A DNA stretch of 64,000 nt from Ancylobacter novellus. Lineage in GTDB: Bacteria; Pseudomonadota; Alphaproteobacteria; Rhizobiales; Methylopilaceae. This document shows, in pieces, positions 1-8,122 of this stretch. Position numbers and translations under genes: made by a program. The notes below the pieces were generated by a model. That model saw nothing but the letters and a program-made list of their open reading frames with translations, ran no database searches and had not been told where the DNA came from. The stretch covers positions 213,017 through 277,016 of the forward strand of contig QFPN01000005.1 of the NCBI GenBank assembly GCA_003241695.1. Direction: 5' to 3'. The number at the start of each line of letters is the position of its first letter. Position 1 is the stretch's first letter.

Positions 1-66
1 ATGGTCCGGTCGAGCCGGACCATGACGCGCTTCATCCGGGATGGTCATATCCGATGACCATCCCGG
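1..66. repeat. Paired intergenic palindromes (dispersed repeat family)
   Basis: Two hairpin-forming palindromes lie side by side. The first, at 1-23, has 9-bp arms ATGGTCCGG and CCGGACCAT around TCGAG. The second has 13-bp arms at 36-48 and 54-66. The ccggtcaagccgg-like core recurs at 27490-27569 and 37089-37120, so this is probably a dispersed repeat. The ATG at 41 lies inside the second hairpin, which argues against its use as a start codon. Confidence 0.7.
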
Positions 67-100
67 CGCTTCGGCCGGAACGACGTGTAGAACCAAACCG

Positions 101-1012
101 ATGCTTCTCCCCGACACCGTCGTCATCTTCACCGAAAAGGCCGACTGGCACTCGAACGGCCTGCGGGACGCTTGCGCGCGGGAGGGGCTGAGGCCGCTCA
201 TCCTGTCGATGACCGACTGCGGCTTCGACGTGTCGTCCGGGCGGCCCGGACTCGTCTTCCCCGGCCTCGAAGGCAGGCTTCCGGGCGCGATCTTCGTGCG
301 GCTGATCGCAGCCGGAACCACCGAGCAGATCACCGCCCGGCTCGGCCTGCTGCACGCGGCCCGGGCCGCCGGCGCGCAGGTGGTCAACGACGCCCGCTCG
401 ATCGAGGCCTGCGTCGACAAGTCGATGACGACCTTCCTGCTGGCGCAGGCGGGGCTCCCCACGCCGCGCACCATCGTCACGGAGAAGCCCGAGGCGGCTG
501 AAGCCGCCCGAAAGGCGATCGGCGGCGACGTCGTGCTGAAGCCGCTGTTCGGCGCGCAGGGCAAGGGCATCCGCCGGCTCGCGCCCGGCGACGCCCTGCC
601 CCCGTCGGAGGAGGTCGGCGGCGTCTACTACCTTCAGGAATTCGTCGCGAGCCGCGGCTCGCGAAACGCGGGCGGCGCGCATGACTGGCGGGTCTTCGTG
701 CTCGACGGGCGGCCGGTCGCGGCCATGATCCGGCGCTCGGAGAGCTGGGTCACCAACATCTTCCAGGGCGCGGACGGCGAGCCCGCCGATCCTTCCGGCG
801 AGCCCGGCGCGTTCGCGGTGCGGGCGGCCGCCGCGGTTGGAGCCGACTACGCCGGCGTCGACCTGATCGAGGACGAAGACGGCCGCTTCCTCGTGCTCGA
901 GGTCAACTCCATGCCGGCATGGAAGGGGCTCCAGGGCGCGACCGGCGTCGACGTCGCCGGGGCGCTCGCCGGCGACCTCGCCCGCAGGCTCGCGCGCCCC
1001 AATGCCGCCTGA
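101..1012 (+). CDS. RimK-family ATP-grasp ligase of the C1-carrier cofactor cluster
   Basis: This 303-residue protein is a predicted cytoplasmic ATP-grasp carboxylate-amine ligase. ATP-grasp features are visible in order: an SMTTF..AGLPTPRT segment near residue 120, the nucleotide-binding stretch VLKPLFGAQGKGIRR near 160, and the metal-binding LVLEVNSMPAWKG near the C terminus. Ligases of this type (MptN/RimK-like) attach amino acids such as glutamate to tetrahydromethanopterin, and a relative (orf9, from memory) sits in the methylotroph C1 cofactor cluster. The next gene overlaps it by 11 bp, so they are probably translationally coupled. The start at 101 was preferred because the upstream ATG at 41 is inside a repeat hairpin. 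The family is clear; the substrate is inferred from context. Confidence 0.8.
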   Translation: MLLPDTVVIFTEKADWHSNGLRDACAREGLRPLILSMTDCGFDVSSGRPGLVFPGLEGRLPGAIFVRLIAAGTTEQITARLGLLHAARAAGAQVVNDARSIEACVDKSMTTFLLAQAGLPTPRTIVTEKPEAAEAARKAIGGDVVLKPLFGAQGKGIRRLAPGDALPPSEEVGGVYYLQEFVASRGSRNAGGAHDWRVFVLDGRPVAAMIRRSESWVTNIFQGADGEPADPSGEPGAFAVRAAAAVGADYAGVDLIEDEDGRFLVLEVNSMPAWKGLQGATGVDVAGALAGDLARRLARPNAA

Positions 1013-1844
1013 GCGCTTCGATCTCGCGGGCGTCGCGCGAGCCTTCGTCGCCGCCTGCCGGGCCGAGCTTCACGCGCTGAAGCCCGGCAACGTCCACGTC
1101 TTCCGCGACGGCCACGGCATGACGGTCGCGACCTTCGAACGCGCCGCGGAGGTCGCCTCCGTGCGTCTCGTCGCGGGGCGGAGCGTCGGCGAGCGGATCG
1201 AGGGCGCGACCAAGGCGTCGCTCGGGGCCGTCGGCCTCAACGCCAATCTCGGCATCGTCCTGCTCTGCGCGCCCCTCGCCCAGGCCGCGCTCGAAGACGG
1301 CGGCGCGCCGCTGCGCGACGCTCTCGCGCGCGTGCTCGACCGCCTCACCGTCGCGGACGCCGAAGCCGCCTACCGGGCGATCGCCGCCGCCAATCCCGGC
1401 GGTCTCGGCCGGACGGACCAGCACGACGTCGCGGAGCCGCCCCGAATCACGTTGCGCGAAGCGATGGCGGCCGCGGCCGACCGCGATCGGATCGCGTTGC
1501 AATACGTCACCGGATTCGAGGACGTGTTCGCCGCGGCCGAGGCCTATCGCGCGCGGCTTCCCGGCCGCGAGGCGGTCGAGGACGTCTATCTCGGCCTGCT
1601 CGCGCTGTTCCCCGACAGCCACGTGGCCCGGAAGTTCGGTTCCGCGGCGGCCGAATCGCTTCGGCGCGAGGCGGCGGCCTTCGCGGCGACGCTGGACGAG
1701 CATGACAGCCGTGAGCGCGCGCTCGACGCCTTCGACCTGCACCTGAAGGCCCGCGGCCTGAATCCCGGCACCACCGCCGACCTCACGGTCGCGGCGCTGT
1801 TCGCGGCGGCGCTGCAAGAAGCCCCGCGAGGTCGTCCGGCCTGA
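1002..1844 (+). CDS. Triphosphoribosyl-dephospho-CoA synthase-like protein (CitG/MdcB family)
   Basis: The 280-residue product resembles CitG/MdcB enzymes, which transfer a triphosphoribosyl group to dephospho-CoA. Recognisable features are ALKPGNVHVF near residue 26, the GHGMTVATF segment following it, and NANLGIVLLCAPLA near residue 82. No citrate lyase or malonate decarboxylase genes are nearby. Instead it sits among methanopterin-type cofactor genes, as orf5 does in Methylobacterium (from memory), so it probably acts in making the C1-carrier pterin or furan cofactor. It overlaps the preceding gene by 11 bp, and its 3' end overlaps the convergent HisA-like gene by 62 bp. The exact reaction is unknown. 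Confidence 0.78.
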   Translation: MPPERFDLAGVARAFVAACRAELHALKPGNVHVFRDGHGMTVATFERAAEVASVRLVAGRSVGERIEGATKASLGAVGLNANLGIVLLCAPLAQAALEDGGAPLRDALARVLDRLTVADAEAAYRAIAAANPGGLGRTDQHDVAEPPRITLREAMAAAADRDRIALQYVTGFEDVFAAAEAYRARLPGREAVEDVYLGLLALFPDSHVARKFGSAAAESLRREAAAFAATLDEHDSRERALDAFDLHLKARGLNPGTTADLTVAALFAAALQEAPRGRPA

Positions 1845-2508
1845 GCCTGCCGTCGTGGAGAGCGCTCGCGACCAGCGCGCCAGCGACGCCGATCCCCGCG
1901 AGCGCCCTCAGATCGTCGATCCCGCGCACCCCGCCGGCGGCGTAGACCGAACGGTCGCCGGCGCGGGCGACGACGTCCGCCAGCCGCGCGAAGTCCGGCC
2001 CCGAATCGGCGCCGACCCTGGCGAGCGTCATCACGATCATCCGATCGGGCCACAGCGTCGCGTCCTCGTGAGCGGCCGGGGGGCCGATCGCCCCCCCGGC
2101 GTCATGGTCGAGCGACAGCACGCCGCGGGAGGCCTTCAACGCATGGCCGAGCGTGCGGACGTCCTCGAAGCTCTCCGTCCCGATGACCGCCGTGCCCTCG
2201 CCCGCCTCGCGACGCTCGGACAGATCCTCCACGTCGGCCGCGCCGCGGTCGATCCAGAGCTCGACCGCCGGATGCGCGGCGGTGAGCGCGGAAACCGCAT
2301 GGTCATGGCCGCGACCGCCGCGGATGGCGTCGATGTCCGCGACATAGAGCCGTTTGAACGGCGCGAGGCGCAGCAATGCGGACGCGACCGCGAGCGGCCC
2401 CGAGCCCTCCACGAGAGGCGAACGGATCGGCCGGTAGGCCCCGCGCTCGCCGCGGCGGGCGTGCACGACCTCGCCGCCCATCAGGTCGATCACGGGAACG
2501 ACGTCCAT
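1783..2508 (-). CDS. HisA/HisF-related TIM-barrel protein of the C1 cofactor cluster
   Basis: This 241-residue protein is a (beta/alpha)8 barrel related to HisA. The N terminus has VVPVIDLMGGEVVHA, matching the first strand of HisA with its catalytic Asp. LYVADIDAI lies near residue 55, and YAAGGVRGIDDL is a phosphate-binding strand near residue 200. It is not in a his operon and is encoded opposite its neighbours, between two cofactor genes. A HisA-like gene (orf7, from memory) is a known member of bacterial tetrahydromethanopterin clusters, so a cofactor role is more likely than histidine synthesis. Its 3' end overlaps the convergent CitG-like gene. The substrate is unknown. Confidence 0.78.
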   Translation of the reverse strand: MDVVPVIDLMGGEVVHARRGERGAYRPIRSPLVEGSGPLAVASALLRLAPFKRLYVADIDAIRGGRGHDHAVSALTAAHPAVELWIDRGAADVEDLSERREAGEGTAVIGTESFEDVRTLGHALKASRGVLSLDHDAGGAIGPPAAHEDATLWPDRMIVMTLARVGADSGPDFARLADVVARAGDRSVYAAGGVRGIDDLRALAGIGVAGALVASALHDGRLRPDDLAGLLAAPPRTAPRP

Positions 2509-2612
2509 GGCTGCCTCCGAACCTCGCGCCTGTGTATCCCCTTGTCAGGCTTGCGCCAGACGTTGTTCGGACGCAGGAAGCCGACTGCGTGGTTCTGCAG
2601 GGATTTTCTCGT

Positions 2613-3563
2613 TTGCGCGTGCTCGTCTGCGAATTCGTGACCGGCGGCGGCATGAGGGGCGAGCCGCTCCCCGCCTCCCTCGCCCGCGAGGGCGCGATGA
2701 TGCGCGACGCGCTGCTGCGCGACCTCGCGGACCTTCCGGGCGTCGAACTCGTCGCGACCCATGACGACCGGCTCGCGCCGCCGGCCTCCGCGCAAAGCCG
2801 ACCGATCGGCGAGGCGGACGACGTCTGGGCGATCTGGGCCGCGTTGGGCGCGGACGCCGACGTCGCATGGGCGATCGCGCCCGAAACCGGCGGCCTCCTG
2901 TCCCGCCTGAGCCGGACGCTCCGGTCCGCGTGCGCGACCGTGGTCGGGCCGGACGAGGAGACGATCGAGATCGCGTCCTCCAAGAGCCGCACCGCCGAGC
3001 GGCTCGCCGCCCACGGGATTCGGACGCCGCAGGTCTGGACGGAAGCTCCCACGGACGTCGCCGGCCCCTTCGTGACGAAGCCCGACGACGGCGCGGGTTG
3101 CGAGGCGACGCTCATGCTCGACCGTCCGCCCGCCGTGGGCGCGCTCGCGGCCGGACATGTGATCCAGCCTTATGTGCCGGGCGAGGCCGCGAGCCTCACG
3201 GTCCTGCGCGCGCATGGCGAAACGCGGCTGCTCGCCGCAACCCGCCAGCATATCCGGATCGAAGACGGCGCGTTTCGGTTTTACGGCCTTTCGGTCGGCG
3301 CGATCGAAGACGCCGATGGCCGGCTCGCGGCTCTCGCCGAAGCGGTTTGCGACGCGCTGTGCGGCCTCGAAGGGATTTTCGGGATCGACATCGTGCTGAC
3401 GCCCGACGGTCCGGTCGTCATCGAAATCAATCCGCGCCTCACAACCGCTTATGCGGCGCTGCGCGAGGCGTTGGGAGAAAATCCGGCCGCCATGGTCCCG
3501 CCCTTCTCGCGCGGCTCCTTGCAGACGGCCCACGCCGTCCGCCAGGTCGAGATCGCGCTGTGA
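2613..3563 (+). CDS. ATP-grasp ligase, tyramine-glutamate ligase (MfnD)-like
   Basis: This ATP-grasp protein of about 316 residues resembles MfnD, which joins glutamate to tyramine in methanofuran synthesis. It begins LRVLVCEFVTGGG, the usual N terminus of the group. GPFVTKPDDGAGCEAT near residue 150 is the nucleotide-binding strand, and PVVIEINPRLTTAY near residue 272 is the metal-binding motif. The ORF is open far upstream, but conservation begins at TTG 2613, which has CAGGGA about 9 nt upstream; GTG 2589 is an alternative. Its stop overlaps the GTG of the next gene by 4 bp. It corresponds to orf17 of Methylobacterium clusters (from memory). The family is firm; the precise acceptor is inferred. 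Confidence 0.75.
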   Translation: MRVLVCEFVTGGGMRGEPLPASLAREGAMMRDALLRDLADLPGVELVATHDDRLAPPASAQSRPIGEADDVWAIWAALGADADVAWAIAPETGGLLSRLSRTLRSACATVVGPDEETIEIASSKSRTAERLAAHGIRTPQVWTEAPTDVAGPFVTKPDDGAGCEATLMLDRPPAVGALAAGHVIQPYVPGEAASLTVLRAHGETRLLAATRQHIRIEDGAFRFYGLSVGAIEDADGRLAALAEAVCDALCGLEGIFGIDIVLTPDGPVVIEINPRLTTAYAALREALGENPAAMVPPFSRGSLQTAHAVRQVEIAL

Positions 3564-4618
3564 CGGCCTCGACCCTCGGCTGGGACGTGGGCGGCGCCCA
3601 TCTGAAGTTCGCGCGGCTCGGGGCCGACGGCGCGCTCGAGGCCGTGCGCATCGTCGCCTGCCCGCTCTGGCGCGGCCTCGACGAACTCGACGCCGCGCTC
3701 GACGCGCTCGCGCCGGACATGCCCGCAGGCGCGGCCTCGGCCGTCACCATGACGGGGGAACTGGTCGATCTCTGGCCCGACAGGCGCTCGGGCGTCGCGG
3801 CGCTCGTCGAGCGGCTGGCCGCGCGGCTCGGCCGAGCGACGACCTTCTACGCGGGCGGGGCCGGCTTCGTCGGAGCGGCGCAGGCGGACACCGTGTGGGA
3901 GCGGATCGCCTCCGCCAACTGGCGCGCCACCGCGGAAGCTCTGGCGGCGGAGGTCGGAGACGGCCTTCTGGTCGACGTCGGCTCGACCACGGCGGATCTC
4001 ATTCCCTTCGCCGAAGGCCGGGTGCGGGCGCTTGGGAACACAGACGCCGGGCGCATGGCGGCGGAGGAGCTCGTCTATCTGGGCGCCGCCCGCACGCCCG
4101 TCATGGCGATCAGCCCGCGTCTGCCGTTCGGCGGCGCGTGGCTTCAGCCGATGGCCGAGCATTTCGCCACCACGGCGGACGTGTTCCGCCTGACCGGCGA
4201 CCTGCCGGAGGACGCCGACCTTCATCCCGCGGCGGACGGCGGCCCGAAGACGCGCGAGGCGAGCGCCCGACGCCTGCTCCGCATGGTGGGAGCGGACCTC
4301 GACGCCGAGACGGCGCCGCAGGCCGAGCGGCTCGCGGGCTGGCTCACGGAAGCCGCGCTCCGACGGCTTTCGGACGCCGCGGCGCTCGCCCTGTCGCGTG
4401 CCGACATCGCCCCGGCCGGGACGGTCTACGGCGCGGGCGTCGGCCGGTTTCTCGCCGCAAGGCTGGCGCGCCGGCTCGGGCTCCTGTATCGCGACGTCGG
4501 CGGGCTGTGGTCCGCCGACCCGACCCTTGCGTCCGCCGCCGCCGACTGCGCTCCAGCCGTCGCGGTCGCGCGGCTGTTCGCGCGCCGTGACGACGCCAGC
4601 GAACCTTCGAACGCCTGA
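3560..4618 (+). CDS. MfnF-like H4MPT-linked C1-transfer pathway protein (hydantoinase A-like fold)
   Basis: The 352-residue product belongs to the sugar-kinase/hydantoinase-A-like family found beside tetrahydromethanopterin genes. In archaea, MfnF condenses aminomethylfuran phosphate with a tyramine-containing partner to build methanofuran. The N terminus STLGWDVGGAHLKFARLG is the phosphate-binding loop, and GDGLLVDVGSTTADLIPF near residue 135 is the second nucleotide-type loop. Translation probably starts at GTG 3560 within the GTGA overlap with the upstream ligase, so the two are coupled. It is followed 14 bp later by folB. With the ATP-grasp genes it supports synthesis of a methanofuran analogue in this cell. 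Family assignment is confident; the reaction is taken from archaeal homologues. Confidence 0.8.
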   Translation: MTASTLGWDVGGAHLKFARLGADGALEAVRIVACPLWRGLDELDAALDALAPDMPAGAASAVTMTGELVDLWPDRRSGVAALVERLAARLGRATTFYAGGAGFVGAAQADTVWERIASANWRATAEALAAEVGDGLLVDVGSTTADLIPFAEGRVRALGNTDAGRMAAEELVYLGAARTPVMAISPRLPFGGAWLQPMAEHFATTADVFRLTGDLPEDADLHPAADGGPKTREASARRLLRMVGADLDAETAPQAERLAGWLTEAALRRLSDAAALALSRADIAPAGTVYGAGVGRFLAARLARRLGLLYRDVGGLWSADPTLASAAADCAPAVAVARLFARRDDASEPSNA

Positions 4619-4632
4619 CGAGTTACCCGCCG

Positions 4633-5004
4633 ATGAGCGACCGGATCTTCATACGTGGCATTCAGGTCCACGCGTATCATGGCGTTTTCGAAGAGGAACA
4701 CCGCCTCGGCCAGAAGTTCCTGTTCGACGTCGACTACTGGGTTGAGGCGCAGCCTTACGCGCAGGCCGACGACTTTTCCGGCGCGGTTTCCTACGCCGAC
4801 GTCCATGACGTCGTGATCGCCGTCGCCAAAGGTCCGCGCATCAACCTGATCGAAGCGCTCGCGGAGCGGATCGCCGAGCAGCTTCTGGCCTCGTTCCCGA
4901 CGATCGAGCAGGTGCGCGTCGAAGTTCACAAGCCCGGCGCTCCGATCGCCGGCGTGTTCTCCGACGTCGGCGTCGAGATCCTGCGGCGACGCTCCGGAGC
5001 CTGA
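4633..5004 (+). CDS. folB: Dihydroneopterin aldolase
   Basis: At 123 residues this is the normal length for FolB, which cleaves dihydroneopterin to 6-hydroxymethyl-dihydropterin and glycolaldehyde. Family signatures are YHGVFEEEHRLGQKF near residue 17, with the conserved Glu, then NLIEALAERIA near residue 72, and VEVHKPGAPI near residue 98, with the catalytic Lys. It starts with MSDRIFIRGIQVHAYHG and is followed after 3 bp by folK. Its place inside the C1-carrier cluster suggests that, besides folate, it may supply the pterin head of the methanopterin-type cofactor; that last point is inference. Confidence 0.9.
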   Translation: MSDRIFIRGIQVHAYHGVFEEEHRLGQKFLFDVDYWVEAQPYAQADDFSGAVSYADVHDVVIAVAKGPRINLIEALAERIAEQLLASFPTIEQVRVEVHKPGAPIAGVFSDVGVEILRRRSGA

Positions 5005-5007
5005 GGC

Positions 5008-5511
5008 ATGATCGAAATCGGATTCGGCCTCGGCAGCAATGTCGGGGACAAGGTCGCGAACGTCGAACGCGCGCTCGAAAGGCTGTTCCGCGGCCCGGAG
5101 GTCGACTTCGTCGTCGCGTCGTCGATCTGGCGCACGGCGCCCTGGGGCTATCTCGACCAGGACTGGTTCGCCAACGCCTGCGCGGTCGGCCGCACGGCGC
5201 TTTCGCCCGACGAGGCGCTCGCCTTCACCCAAAGCGTCGAGGCCGACCTCGGGCGAGAGGCGACGTTCCGCTGGGGGCCGCGGCTGATCGACGTCGACAT
5301 TCTCTATCTCGGCGAGGCGCAGATCCGGTCAGATCGCCTCATCATTCCGCACAAGGAAATGTTCAACCGCGCCTTCGTGCTGACGCCGCTCGCGGAAATC
5401 CGCCCGGACCTCACGCTTGACGGCCGCTCGATCCGTGACGCCGCGGCGGTCGGCGGCGATCAGGGCTTCACGCGGCTCGCCCAGCCCTGGCGGCCGACGC
5501 CGGCCGGCTGA
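5008..5511 (+). CDS. folK: 2-amino-4-hydroxy-6-hydroxymethyldihydropteridine pyrophosphokinase
   Basis: This 167-residue protein transfers pyrophosphate from ATP to 6-hydroxymethyl-dihydropterin. It shows the HPPK hallmarks: GLGSNVGDK at the N terminus, RTAPWGYLDQDWFANA near residue 46, the magnesium-binding segment RWGPRLIDVDILYLG near residue 90, and IPHKEMFNRAFVLTPLAEI near residue 112. It follows folB directly, and the two probably form the end of the cofactor operon. The conserved IPHP is IPHK here, a tolerated variation as far as I can tell. Function is confident. Confidence 0.92.
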   Translation: MIEIGFGLGSNVGDKVANVERALERLFRGPEVDFVVASSIWRTAPWGYLDQDWFANACAVGRTALSPDEALAFTQSVEADLGREATFRWGPRLIDVDILYLGEAQIRSDRLIIPHKEMFNRAFVLTPLAEIRPDLTLDGRSIRDAAAVGGDQGFTRLAQPWRPTPAG

Positions 5512-5514
5512 CCC

Positions 5515-5880
5515 CTACTCCGCGGACTTCGCGGCGAGGCCGACGAACGCGTCGAGCTCGCGCAGGATGGCTTCCGGGACGAAGGGCTTCGGAACGAGCC
5601 GCTCGCGTTCGAGGCCGTCCGGCGCGTCGGCGCGGTCCGCGCCCGAAACGAAGACGAAGGGCACGCTCCGCAAGCGCAAATCGAGCGCCAGCGCGTAGGT
5701 CTTGCCGTCGGTCACGTCGATGTCGAGCAGGGCGAAACCCGGCGGCGCTGCCGCAATCGACTGCAGGGCGTCGCGCACGGACGCGGCGAGGACGATCTCA
5801 GCGTCAGGAAAGCGGTCGAGCACGATCGCCTCGATTTCGAGAGCGACGACAGGCTCGTCCTCGACGATCAGCACGCGCAT
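5515..5880 (-). CDS. Single-domain response-regulator receiver protein
   Basis: The product is a stand-alone CheY-like receiver of about 121 residues with no output domain. Visible features are the acidic pocket VEDEP at residues 5-9, the phospho-acceptor Asp in LLDIDV near residue 51, and the conserved Lys in VPKPF near residue 98. The start at 5880 gives a standard N terminus (MRVLIVEDEP) and has GGAG about 12 nt upstream; an in-frame ATG at 5901 would add seven residues. It lies downstream of cbbR on the same strand and converges with folK. No histidine kinase is nearby, so its partner and output are unknown. Confidence 0.85.
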   Translation of the reverse strand: MRVLIVEDEPVVALEIEAIVLDRFPDAEIVLAASVRDALQSIAAAPPGFALLDIDVTDGKTYALALDLRLRSVPFVFVSGADRADAPDGLERERLVPKPFVPEAILRELDAFVGLAAKSAE

Positions 5881-5953
5881 GACCGGCGTACTCCACGACA
5901 TCCGCCGCCGCGAAACGCCGCCGCGGCTGTCGGACTAGACGCGCGCGCGCCGT

Positions 5954-6895
5954 CTAAGGTTCCGCGGATCGCCGCGAGATGCTGGGGAGAAACTCGGCGC
6001 CGCGCTCCGACAGGAAGGCGCTCATGGCCGCGGCCGGCGGCGTGAGGCGCTTCCCCGCGCGGCGCACCACGTGCCATTGGCGCATGATGGGCAGGCCGTC
6101 GACGTCGAGCTGGGCGAGCCGCCCGTCCAGAACCTCGGCCGCGACCGTGTGGGCCGAGATGAAGGCGAGGCCGAGGCCCGCGATCACCGCCTGTTTGATC
6201 GTCTCGTTGGAGCCGATCTCCATGCCGCTCTTCGCCTGAATCTTCTGCTCGGCGAACAGCCGCTCCATCAGCGCGCGCGTGCCCGACCCGGACTCGCGCA
6301 TGAGGAAGACGTGGCCGGTGAGTTCCGCCGGCTTGAGCCGTTTGCCGACGAGCGGATGATCGTTCGGGGCGACCACGATGTGCGGGTGGTCGCCGATCAC
6401 GGTCCGCATCGTCTCCATATCCTCGGGCGGACGGCCCATGATGGCGACGTCGACCTTGTCGCCGCGCAGCAGGTCGAGCACCTCGGCGCGGTTGCCGACC
6501 GCGAGACTGAGCTCGACCTTCGGATGCGAGCGGGCGAAGGCCCCGAGGGCCATGGGCGCGAAATATTTCGCGGTCGACACGATCGCGACCGAGACGCGGC
6601 CGCCTTCGAGCCCCTTCATGGCCTCGAGCGCAGCGACGCAATCCCGGATCGCGGACTCGATGCGCGCGACGGCCTCCACCACCTCGCGCCCGGCGTCGGT
6701 CGGACGGAACTTGTCTCCGGAACGGTCGAGCAGCGGCAGTTCGGTCGCGGCTTCGAGGAGCTGGACCTGCATGGTGACGGCGGGCGGAGTCACGCCGAGC
6801 CGGCGCGCCGCGGCGCTCACGGCTCCGGTGTCCGCGACGGCGGCGAGCGCCCGCAGCTGCTTCACTGTCAAAGAACGGATAAGGTCTTCAGACAT
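5954..6895 (-). CDS. cbbR: LysR-type regulator of the Calvin cycle genes, CbbR
   Basis: This 313-residue LysR-family protein has an N-terminal winged helix (LTVKQLRALAAVADTGAVSAAARRLGVTPPAV, read in two parts, residues 8-40) and a C-terminal effector domain. It is divergent from the cbbF gene, the standard arrangement for CbbR, which senses metabolites and activates cbb transcription. The 187-bp gap to cbbF must hold the shared promoter and operators; I could not define a perfect T-N11-A pair by eye. The open frame extends 68 codons upstream, but the start at 6895 gives the usual LysR N terminus. A short TAGAC...GTCTA inverted repeat overlaps its stop codon. Confidence 0.88.
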   Translation of the reverse strand: MSEDLIRSLTVKQLRALAAVADTGAVSAAARRLGVTPPAVTMQVQLLEAATELPLLDRSGDKFRPTDAGREVVEAVARIESAIRDCVAALEAMKGLEGGRVSVAIVSTAKYFAPMALGAFARSHPKVELSLAVGNRAEVLDLLRGDKVDVAIMGRPPEDMETMRTVIGDHPHIVVAPNDHPLVGKRLKPAELTGHVFLMRESGSGTRALMERLFAEQKIQAKSGMEIGSNETIKQAVIAGLGLAFISAHTVAAEVLDGRLAQLDVDGLPIMRQWHVVRRAGKRLTPPAAAMSAFLSERGAEFLPSISRRSAEP

Positions 6896-7082
6896 CCTGA
6901 ATGAGCGCTTTAGGGGATTTGGCTTTGCTGAGCAATCGGTATATGGACCGGAGCCTGTCGCGCGACCCACCGTCGCGGCCTCGGGGGATGCGGGGTAAGA
7001 CAAACTGCTGTCCCGGTTCGCGGTCGACGCGCTGTCGCGCGCGGCCGCTGCGGGGCATGATACGGCGCGCAAGGAGACCGAC

Positions 7083-8102
7083 GTGGCGGACATGACCACC
7101 CTCGAAGCCTATCTCGACGGCTGGGCGGCCGGCGGCGAGGGCCGTGCGGACGTGGCGAAAACCGTTCTCGCAATGTGCGAGGCCGGCCGTCGCATCGCCG
7201 CGATCGTGGGACGCGGCGCCCTCGAGGGAAACATGGCCGAGGCCATCGGCGGCAACGCCGGGGGCGACACGCAGAAGGCGCTCGACGTCCGCACCCATGA
7301 GATGACGCTCGAAGCGCTCAAGGACGCGCCGGTGGCGCGGGTCGGGTCCGAGGAGGCCGAGGAGGTCGCGGTCCTGGACGAGAGCCGGCCTCTCGCGGTC
7401 GCGATGGATCCGCTCGACGGCTCGTCGAACATCGAGACCAACGTTTCGATCGGCACGCTGTTCGGCGTTCTGCCCAACATCGGCGAGGACACGTTCCTGC
7501 AGCCTGGCTCCAAGCAGCTCGCCGCCGGCTTCATCGTCTACGGGCCCGCGACCGCGCTCGTGCTGACTGTCGGCGAAGGCACGCAGATCTTCATGCTGGA
7601 TCACGGATCCGACGCCTTCCTGAGGACGCACAAGGACGTCCGGATTCCGGAGAAGACCAAGGAATACGCGATCAACGCGTCGAACCAGCGTCACTGGAAC
7701 GAGCCGATGGCGGCCTATGTCGCCGACTGTCTCGCGGGCGAGACCGGTCCGCGCGAGAAGAACTTCAACATGCGCTGGGTCGGCTCGCTGGTCGCGGACA
7801 TGTTCCGCATCCTCGTGCGCGGCGGCGTCTACCTTTATCCGGGCGACGCGCGCGAGGGCTACGGCTCGGGCCGCCTGCGGCTCGTCTACGAGTGCAATCC
7901 GATCGCCATGGTCTGCGAGCAGGCCGGCGGCGTCGCCACCGACGGCGCGACGCGCATCCTCGACCTCACGCCCGAGAGGCTGCACCAGCGCGCGCCCCTG
8001 ATCGCGGGCTCCGCCGAAGAGGTGGAGCGCATCGCCCGCTATTACGAGAAGCCGTCCCGCTCCTCCCCGCTCTTCGCCAAGCGCGGCCTGTTCCTCGCCT
8101 GA
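7083..8102 (+). CDS. cbbF: Fructose-1,6-bisphosphatase, class I
   Basis: The 339-residue product is a class I FBPase that hydrolyses fructose-1,6-bisphosphate (and likely sedoheptulose-1,7-bisphosphate) in the Calvin cycle. Metal-binding and catalytic signatures are the DPLDGSSNIETN segment near residue 109 and MRWVGSLVADMFR near residue 230, followed by the sugar-binding GGVYLYPGD. The GTG start at 7083 is supported by an AAGGAG six nucleotides upstream; an ATG three codons later is less well placed. It is first in cbbF-cbbP-cbbE-cbbY and divergent from cbbR. Confidence 0.93.
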   Translation: MADMTTLEAYLDGWAAGGEGRADVAKTVLAMCEAGRRIAAIVGRGALEGNMAEAIGGNAGGDTQKALDVRTHEMTLEALKDAPVARVGSEEAEEVAVLDESRPLAVAMDPLDGSSNIETNVSIGTLFGVLPNIGEDTFLQPGSKQLAAGFIVYGPATALVLTVGEGTQIFMLDHGSDAFLRTHKDVRIPEKTKEYAINASNQRHWNEPMAAYVADCLAGETGPREKNFNMRWVGSLVADMFRILVRGGVYLYPGDAREGYGSGRLRLVYECNPIAMVCEQAGGVATDGATRILDLTPERLHQRAPLIAGSAEEVERIARYYEKPSRSSPLFAKRGLFLA

Positions 8103-8122
8103 CGACAGCCGTCCGCGCGCCC

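Noticed and set aside
5936..5958. TAGAC...GTCTA hairpin overlapping the cbbR stop as a terminator
   Set aside because: The stem is short with an alternating GC loop and lacks a T run, so a terminator call is not supported.
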